Shown: positions 56,933 through 64,000 of the stretch, one piece after another
Position numbering within the stretch: position 1 is the first letter of the stretch
Layout of the letters: each line of letters starts with the position of its first letter
Assembly: GCF_904849725.1 (NCBI RefSeq)
Contig: NC_058522.1
Location: 334,743,029-334,807,028 of the forward strand
Direction of reading: 5' to 3'
Origin: Hordeum vulgare subsp. vulgare
Lineage: Eukaryota; Streptophyta; Magnoliopsida; Poales; Poaceae
Length of the DNA: 64,000 nt
The notes under the pieces: generated by a model
Database searches by the model: none
What the model was told of the DNA's origin: nothing
The model's input: only the letters and a program-made list of their open reading frames with translations
Program-made: the position numbers and the translations under genes

Positions 56933-59915
56933 CTAACACCACAACAATAATCCATCGTGGAATCATTCCATCTCCATACGGAAATGCCGTCCACGACACT
57001 CACGCTTATCTTGACAATTTTATGAGTAGCCATTATAGTTATCTATGAACAACATATGTTTCCAAGAAGTCCATATCCGCGGAGGTGACTACTCGAATAG
57101 ATCATAACCCTGTAGGGGTGTACTTCTTCACACACGCTCTTGCCACTTATCGCCATGTGCACGTCATGCACCTCGGCAACCTTCAAGTGGAAGCCCAGTG
57201 AGGGAGTCGGCCACGACCGTTAAACACGCTAATACTTAGTCCATGTCTATCGCCTATCTGAGGGTAACCCGCACGGAAGTCCGGCCGAGGTTTCCGCCAC
57301 GTCCCCAAACGATGTGTGCAGGGTCCCCAAGTCCACCATCCGGGTGCCACTTGGTACACCGTGCCACTGCCTACCGCATCATAACCCACCTCTAAGGCCA
57401 GTGCTACGCACGGCCTCCAGCATGCCTATAAACACGAGAAACTACTTGCAACTCCTGGACCGAGTACTAAGTTATTAATAAGTCGAGCGGGGTCATATTT
57501 CAGGGCCCAGCATGTGGTAGTATCTCGTCTTGGATTACATACACGGAACTCAGTTCCTAAGGACGGTTCCAATGAAACAACCCGCCATGTACTCCTACGC
57601 AGCCTTTCATCGGTACCTTTACCAAATTAGGTTCAACACACAACCTTTACTTACTGAATCACGTTTCCACAATTCTGTTCATCACCCAGATGATATACCA
57701 TACACAACTCTAAGCATAGCATGCATAGCAGGATAAGGCACATCTTGGCTCAAGCATCTACCAGGTATGCTAGGTTGCAAGGTTCAGCACTTTATTGTGA
57801 CAAGGACAGGTCATGCAAAGGAAGTGGGTTTAACTAACGTGGTAAAAGCAGTGAAAGCATTTTGACCTAATGCAATAAGTAAGAGGAGGAGCGAGAACAT
57901 GGGATTTATCGGGATGATCAAAATGGTTGCTTGCCTTGTTGCTCAGCAGAGGGACAATATCCTTCGGTCAGATATTCGGTGGAATCCGGAGGAGCGGAGC
58001 CTACCGGAATAACAACAATCAATCAATATCAAACATATGCAACAAAATAATGCATGAAATGCAATGTAGCATGGTTTGAAAAGACTAGGAGAACCCTTTG
58101 GGGTGATCTTGATTTGAAATCATAATTCAAATATCATTTGAATTATAATTTATCATATTGTTTTAATTGATTTGACCTGATGCTGTTTCATAACTTTGTT
58201 TTTCATGCATGAAAATAGCATCATTGGATTCCTTGAATTTTTGTGATCCAATTACATATATTATTTGTCAAATTTGGAGTTATAATCAATTTTCTATGAA
58301 TTTCCAAAGTTTTGAACTTATTCTGGAATTATTTTTAAACAGAAAAGTCTTTATTGCATCAGCATGACATCAGCCACCCACTGGTGAGTGTCTCTGGTCA
58401 ATTTTAATTTAGATTTAACTTAATTAGTTAACTAACAGAGGAGGACCCACATGTCAGTGTGTGATTAAGTTAATTAGATAAGTTATTTTTTTTACTAATC
58501 TTAATTAACCAGGGGGGCACCACGTGTCAGTGACTCAGGGCAGCTGAGATCCACCGGCGGTGAGGTGGATCTCGCCGGTGATGGCCTCCGGCGACCACAG
58601 AGACGGCGGAGGGCATCAGAAATCCCATTCCGGCGACCATTTGCGCGGCAAAAGGCACCAGACTGACCAGCGTTCACCCGCCGTTCCATCTTTGCATAGA
58701 ACCGGGGCCGATCTGGCCGGAGATGACGCAAGCAACGAGCTCGGCGGCTGCCGGAGCTCGGGCGATGTCGGGCTAGTCGAAACTGAGGTGAAAACGTGTG
58801 GCGCTGGGCTCCTAAAGCATCTACGCGATGTGCTAAAGCGTTTGCCAGCCTCAGAACAACGAGCCGATCACCGGAGAGCCACCGGCTACGAGCTACCGCG
58901 GTGGACATCGTCGGGCTCCGGTGGAATCAGGTGCTAGAGCTCGGAATCGAGTGGGGAAATAGAGGGGAAAGGATGCTGAGCTCACGAGGAGTGCAGAAGC
59001 GTTGAAAGTAGGCGCGGGGGAGCCTAAGGAGGAAGAATGGCGACGATGAACGTCGGCGATCCGAGGAGGAAGATGGCGACTTCTCGGTGATTCACCGCGT
59101 CTCGGCGTCGAGCTTGTGGCTTGGAAGCTTCAGGGGATCTTGGCAGTTCTTCTGCGCGGCTCAGGAGGGAAGGAGGCAGGCCAGAGCGATGGCGAGCTCG
59201 AGCTCTGCTCGGGCTCCAATGGCGGCCGAGAGGAGAGAGGGCAGGGGGAAGAATGAGGAGGGGGAGAGCTCGGGCATGTCTGCGGGGAGGTTTATCTCCA
59301 CCCTCCAGCGCATCACGCGAGGTAGGCAGGCGTGCAGCTGCGTGGGCGCGCCGGAGAACGCGGCGCCACCTCCTGCTGCACACTGGCAAGATGGAAGAAC
59401 ACAAGCATGGAGGTGGGCTGGGACAAGGTGAGCATAGGATAGGACTATTCCATTTTTACTGTTTCTGTTTTATTTGCTGACACTTGTTGCTATTTATTTT
59501 TGGCACTAAAATCAAATATAAAAATAGTTTGAAAAATGCTGGGGTGTTAGTTGGAATATTTCCAATCACCCATAAAGTTTTCAGCATTTTTGAAAACTTA
59601 TATATTTTTCAATTCAAATATAAGTTTGAATTCAGGGACTTGTTGGTTCTAAATAAAATGCCAAAAGTGATTTGAGAATAGTTTTCACCCCCGATAACTT
59701 ATTTTCAATATTTATCAGAAAAGATGAACTTTTCTTGAGGCCATTTTGGGTTCATTGATTTTGGCAAGATTTGAATTTTCCTTGAATTAGAAGTGGCTAG
59801 GGTTTTTGGTTTGAGTTGCACCACTTCTTTGGAGTTTGTTTCAAATTCTTGAATGCAATGGAAGAAAACATGAGCACAAAGACTAGACCCTACTTAGGGA
59901 TCCAAGGATGTGACA
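56933..59915 (-). repeat. 5' LTR of the chromovirus, segment 3 of 3
   Basis: It resumes CTAACACCACAACAATAATCC and matches the rest of the 3' LTR (about 29912-32603), then adds the 216 bp missing there, ending ATCCAAGGATGTGACA. In element sense this is the LTR start (TGTCACATCCTTGGATCC). It includes a GC-rich block (about 58540-59430) open on both strands, and a ~118-bp segment (about 59048-59165) absent from the other LTR. Confidence 0.85.
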
Positions 59916-60240
59916 ATAGGGGTCGGTATGACCGCCCCCTCGGCCCCGAGCACTTCGGACTCTGCTAAGAACGAGGCCGCCTCGGCCAAGAGCGTATCCG
60001 CAACCGCCTTGAGCACGGCCACATCCGCCGAAAGGGCCCCTATAGCTCCCGATGGGGCTTGTGCAACTGTCGAAAGGGTGTGTGTAGCTGCACGCACGAC
60101 ATCTCTAACTGTTGCAACCGTGGCTGCAAACACCAACATTGCTTGAGCAGCCTAAAGTGTTGCGGAGGTCACCATGGGCTGGGTCGAGGTCATCCAAGCC
60201 AATTTCAAGAACGCCAACGCCAAGATCCTCCAGGCTTCCT
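59916..60240. other. GC-rich unassigned sequence, Ala-rich if translated
   Basis: Plus-strand translation (from about 59934) is Ala/Ser/Thr-rich (TAPSAPSTSDSAKNEAASAK), and the minus-strand frame is Ala/Val-rich. Neither resembles a family I know. It lies between the chromovirus target duplication ATAGG and the start of the next LTR, so it is part of the older sequence that both elements entered, or of a third element. The open frames may be due to composition alone. Confidence 0.45.
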
Positions 60241-60669
60241 GATACGTCCATTTTGCATCATGCTTTTATATCGATATTTATTGCATTATGGGCTGTTAAT
60301 ACACATTATGGTACAATACTTATGCCTTTTCTCTCTTATTTTAAAAGGTTTACATGAAGAGGGAGACTTTCGGGAGATGGAATTATGGACTAGAAAAGGA
60401 GCAAATTTGAGAGACATATTCTGCACAGCTCCAAAAGTCCTAAAAAGTTATGGAGGATTGTTTTGGAATATATAAAAAATATTGGGCAAAAGAAATACCA
60501 CATGGGACCCACGAGGAGGTCACAAGTGTGCTGGGCGCGGACTACCTCCCTGGTCGCGCCCTACAGGCTTGTGGGCCCCCTAGCAAGCCTCCGGTTCCCA
60601 TCTTCTCCTATATGAAGGGTTTTGACCTGGAAAAATCATATCAGATCTTTCACGATGAAGCAACGTTGT
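60241..60669 (+). repeat. 5' LTR of the Athila-type element, left part
   Basis: It aligns with the start of the solo LTR (21526 downwards, minus) to about 21090, ending CACGATGAAGCAACGTTGT. Confidence 0.8.
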
Positions 60670-62237
60670 TGATACGTCTCCATCGTATCTACTTTTCCAA
60701 ACTCTTTTGCCCTTGGTTTTTCCCTCTTGAGCTTGCATTGGTTTTTCCCTTGAAGAGGAAAGGGTGATGCAGCACAGTAGCAGTAAGTATTTCCCTTAGT
60801 TTGAGAACCAAGGTATCAATCTAGTAGGAGTATCAAGACAAGTCACCAATGTACCTGCGCAAAAACAAACAAACTTGCACCCAACGCTATAAAGGAGTTG
60901 TCAATCCCTTCACTATTAATTGCAAGGTGAGATCTGAAGGTGGAAAGTGCAACAAAGTAAAAGTGTAGAGCTGAAAATATGATGTGAAGTAGACCCCGGG
61001 ACCATAGTGTTCACTAGAGGCTTCTCTCATGATAGCAAGTATTACGGTGGGTGAACGAATTACTGTTGAGCAATTGATAGAACCGCGCAAAGTCATGATG
61101 ATATCTAAGGCAATGATCATCCATATAGGCATCACGTCCGAGACAAGTTGACCGATACTGTCTGCATCTAATACTATTATTCCACACATCAACTGCTATC
61201 CAGCATGCATCTAGTGTATTTTGTTCATAACAAATAGAGTAACGCCTTAAGCAAGATGACATGATGTAGAGGGATAAATTCATGCAATAGATATAAACCC
61301 CATCTTTTTACCCTTGATGGCAACAACATGATGCGTGCCTCGCTAACCCTTCTGTCACTGGGTGAGGACACCGCACGGTATGAACCCCAAACCAAGGACT
61401 TCTCCCATTGCAAGAGTTATAGATCAAGTTGGCCAAGCGAAACCCACAACTCGAAGAGAATTACAAGGTTACGGAATCATGCAAATAAGAGATCAGAGGA
61501 GACTCAAATATTATTCATAGATAATCTGGTCATAAATCCACAATTCATCGGATCTTGACAAACACACCGAGAAAGAAGATTACATCGGATAGATCTCCAT
61601 GAAGATCACGGAGAACTTTGTATTGAAGATCCAAGAGAGAGAAGAAGCCATCAGCTACTAGCTGTGGACCCGAAGGTCTGTGGTGAACTACTCACACATC
61701 ATCGGAGAGGCAATGGTGTTGATGAAGAAGCCCTCCGTGTCCGAATCCCCCCTCCGGCAAGGCACCAGAACAGTCCCCAGATGGGATCTTGCGGAGACAG
61801 AAGCTTACGGCGGCGGAAAAGTATTTTCGTGGCTCTCTCTGGCAGTTTTGGATTTTTAGAGAATTTATAGGCGGAAGAAGTAGGGCAAAGGAGCCACCGG
61901 GGGGGCACAAGCCTGCTAGGCGCGGCCCCCCAGGCCGCGGCTAGGGGGCTAGTGACCTCCCCCGGGGTCCTTTACCTTGGTTCTCAAGTCCCCTGCGTAT
62001 CTTCTGTTATGGAAAAAATCATTCCGTAGGTTTTATTCCGTATGGACTCCGTTTAATATTCTCCTCTGAAAAAGGTGAAAAACACGGAAAAAAACAGAAA
62101 CTGGCACTTGGCACTGAGTTAATAGGTTAGTCCCAAAAAAGATATAAAATAGCATAATCATGCATAAAATACATCCAAAGTTGACAAGATAATAGCATGG
62201 AACCATAAAAAATTATAGATACGTTGGAGACGTATCA
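60670..62237 (-). mobile_element. LTR-derived block inside the Athila LTR, with inverted termini
   Basis: From about 60725 to 62237 it matches the solo LTR at 3037-4538 in the same orientation and ends CGTTGGAGACGTATCA. The first ~55 bp (TGATACGTCTCCATCGTATC to TTTTGCCC) look like the start of another LTR in plus orientation, so both ends carry TGATACGTCTCCA as an inverted pair. Flanks GTTGT and GGCAC show no target duplication. Compared with the solo LTR at 20008-21526, about 465 bp of the host LTR (between solo positions ~21090 and ~20625) is missing at the insertion. Confidence 0.65.
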
Positions 62238-62838
62238 GGCACTTCCCCATTATTTGGGCCTAGGGGAAGGCATTGGGAAGTAATAAGTAGATGATGGGTT
62301 TCTAGAGTGACAAAATCTTAAACCCTAGTTTATGCATTGCTTCGTAAGGGGCTGATTTGGATCCATATGTTTCATGGTATGGTTAGATTTATCTTAATTC
62401 TTATTTTGTAGTTGCAGATGCTTGGGAGAGAGGTTAATCATAAGTGGGATGTTTGTCCAGGTAAGGGCAGCACCCAAGCACGGGTCCACCCACATATCAA
62501 ATTATCAAAGTAGCGAACGTGAATCATATGAGCATGATGAAAACTAGCTTGACATGTATTCCCATGTGTCCTCGGGAGCGCTTTTATTTATATAAGATTT
62601 TGTTCAGGCTTGTCCTTTTGTACAAAAATGATTGGGCCATTTTTATACACCATTGTTACATTTGTTATTTTCTACCCGTTACGAATTACATTATCACAAA
62701 ATTATGTGTTAGAGATAGTTTCAGTCTTGTAGAGAATACCTTACTGAAAACCGCTTGTCATTTCCTTCTTCTCCTCGTTGGGTTCGACACTCTTACTTAT
62801 CGAAAGGACTACGATAGATCCCCTACACTTGTGGGTCA
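62238..62838 (+). repeat. 5' LTR of the Athila-type element, right part
   Basis: It aligns with about 20625-20008 (minus) of the solo LTR, through CATAAGTGGGATGTTTGTCC and CCTCGGGAGCGCTTTTA, to the LTR end. Confidence 0.8.
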
Positions 62839-62852
62839 TTGAGACTCTTTTC

Positions 62853-62870
62853 TGGCGTCGTTGTCACGGA
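62853..62870 (+). other. Primer-binding site (tRNA-Asp type)
   Basis: TGGCGTCGTTGTCACGGA lies 14 bp after the LTR end. It differs from the usual TGGCGCCGTTGCCGGGGA at four bases. Confidence 0.75.
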
Positions 62871-62947
62871 GTGAAGTGCCTTTGGTGAGTGGAACTTGGT
62901 AAGGAAAAAATTATATATCGTGTTGAACTTTACTATCACTTGTCACT

Positions 62948-64000
62948 ATGGAAAATAATCCTTTGAGGGCCTTGTTCGTGGTATCTTCACCCTCACCGGA
63001 AGCACTAAGAGATGCTCCTCAACCTGCTGCACCTACTGATTTTTTTTATTATGATAGGAAAACTGTAGCTAATCCTTATGCAGGAGATGGCACACTACAT
63101 CCTCATTTGCATCTAATCTATGTAGATGAAGTTTGTGGATTATTTAAGCTTGTAGGTCCGCCCGAGGATGATGTCAAGAAGAAGGTATTTCCTTTACCTT
63201 TTAAGGAAAAGGCGTTTACATGGTATAGGCTATGTGATGATATTGGATCATGGAATTACAACCGACTGAAATTGGAATTTCATCAGAAGTTTTGTCCTAT
63301 GCATCTAGTTCATCGTGATCGGAATTATATTTATAATTTTTGGCCTGTGAAGGAGAAATAATCGCTCAAGCTTGGGGGAGGATTAAGTCAATGTTATATT
63401 CATGCACCAATCATGAGATCCCGAGAGAAATTATTATTCAGAATTTTTATGCTCACCTCTCTCGTAATGATAAATCCATGCTCGACATTTTTTGTGTTGG
63501 TTCCTTTATGAAGAAAGATATTGAATTCAAATTGGACTTATTGGAAAGAATTAAATGCAACTCTGAAGATTGGGAACTCGACGAAGATAATGAGTCAGGA
63601 ATAAGCCTTTAGTTTGATTGTGTTAAATCCTTTATAGACACCGATGCTTTTCGTGATTTTAGCACTAAATATGGACTTGACTCTGAGGTAGTAGCTTCAT
63701 TCTGTGAATCTTTTGATACTAATGTTGATCTCCCCAAGGAGAAGTGTTTTAAATATCAACCTCCCATTGAAGTTAAAGTGGTTAAACCTATTAAAGTTGA
63801 AGAAGAAACTATTATTTATAATGTTGATCCTTTTATTCCTACTGCTTATATTGAGGAACCACCATTTCCTGTTAGGATAAAGGAACATGCTAAAGATTCA
63901 ACTGTGGTTCGTAAGAGTTGTACTAGAACACCTATACTTCCCGAACAAATTAAAGTTGAACCTGATATTGCTATGGTTAAAGATCTCTTGGTTGATAATA
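62948..64000 (+). pseudogene. Gag of the Athila-type element, partial at window end
   Basis: The ATG at 62948 opens MENNPLRALFVVSSPSPEAL, 77 bp after the primer-binding site. The gag-like core reads HLHLIYVDEVCGLFKLVGPP, then KEKAFTWYRLCDDIGSWNYN and LKLEFHQKFCPMHLVHRDRN. A frameshift near 63350 moves to GEIIAQAWGRIKSMLYSCTN, which continues to a stop at 63610. After that stop the same frame stays open to the window end (VKSFIDTDAFRDFSTKYGLD...), Glu/Lys-rich. It would encode the particle protein of an Athila-lineage element. The protease and RT would lie beyond 64000. Confidence 0.8.

Larger units (their letters stand above)
28904..59915 (-). mobile_element. Tekay-like chromovirus (Ty3/gypsy) with two nested copia elements
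   Basis: The LTRs start TGTCACATCC (minus strand) and end GGGACCCCGACA or similar. The 3' copy is 28904-32603; the 5' copy is spread over 38605-38740, 47373-48257 and 56933-59915. Flanking 5-mers are ATAAG (28899-28903) and ATAGG (59916-59920), one mismatch. Order on the minus strand is 5' LTR, tRNA-Met-type primer-binding site, an accessory ORF, gag, protease, RT, RNase H, integrase with a C-terminal chromo-like region, then the 3' LTR. Without the two copia insertions the element would be about 13.7 kb with LTRs near 4 kb. Lineage assignment rests on the domain order and the integrase C-terminus. Confidence 0.85.
60241..64000 (+). mobile_element. Athila-type gypsy element, 5' end, runs off the window
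   Basis: The 5' LTR starts TGATACGTCCATTTTGCATC at 60241 and ends CTTGTGGGTCA at 62838. It is followed by a tRNA-Asp-type primer-binding site and a gag reading frame. The LTR is interrupted by an LTR-derived block. A solo LTR of the same family lies at 20008-21526. The remainder of the element and its 3' LTR lie beyond 64000. Confidence 0.8.

Overview
The window reads as repeat-rich intergenic DNA from a large grass genome, almost certainly a Triticeae cereal (wheat, barley, rye or Aegilops). This rests on recognisable Triticeae transposon signatures: copia LTRs of the Angela/WIS/BARE-1 type (start TGTTGGAAATATGCCCTAG), gypsy LTRs starting TGATACGTCTCC or TGATACGTCC, and the decayed Tat, Athila and Tekay-like coding regions described below. 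I found no host gene, tRNA or rRNA gene and no CRISPR array. Essentially all recognisable coding sequence belongs to transposable elements, and most of it is broken.

Layout. (1) 1-2.5 kb: AT-rich DNA with a 57-bp duplication, a G-rich island, one end of a CACTA DNA transposon (ends at 1232), and a frameshifted coding remnant (1709-2220, minus) with a coiled-coil-like segment. (2) 2.56-4.69 kb: an Athila-type integrase remnant (minus) split by a solo LTR (3037-4538) with a perfect AATTC target duplication. (3) 4.7-26.7 kb: a three-level nest. An Athila-like non-autonomous gypsy element (minus; 3' LTR 4690-5753, protease 26200-26664) contains a Tat-lineage element (minus; 7862-25522, target duplication GATTG/GCTTG). 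That element contains a third, plus-strand non-autonomous gypsy element (10875-17751, target duplication ATCAA). The Tat element keeps gag and protease, lacks reverse transcriptase and integrase, and carries a spliced antisense gene. A solo LTR (20008-21526) sits where its pol should be. (4) 26.8-28.9 kb: an LTR fragment, then about two copies of a ~500-bp tandem repeat.

(5) 28904-59915: a chromovirus of Tekay-like type on the minus strand with ~4-kb LTRs, gag, protease-RT, RNase H-integrase and an extra sense ORF between primer-binding site and gag. Its upstream LTR was hit twice by full-length copia elements: 38741-47372 (minus, degenerate interior) and 48258-56932 (plus, recognisable gag-PR-INT-RT-RNase H). 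The undamaged downstream LTR is an internal empty-site reference for both insertions. (6) 60241-64000: the 5' end of another Athila-type gypsy element (plus) whose LTR is interrupted by a 1.57-kb LTR-derived block; its gag runs off the window end.

The genes do not form a host pathway. They are parts of copy-and-paste elements: gag makes the particle; protease, RT/RNase H and integrase copy and insert the element. Several elements lack some of these parts and could only have moved using proteins from relatives. The most notable biology is the non-autonomous elements with conserved non-coding 3' regions, the spliced antisense gene of the Tat element, and the accessory ORF of the chromovirus.
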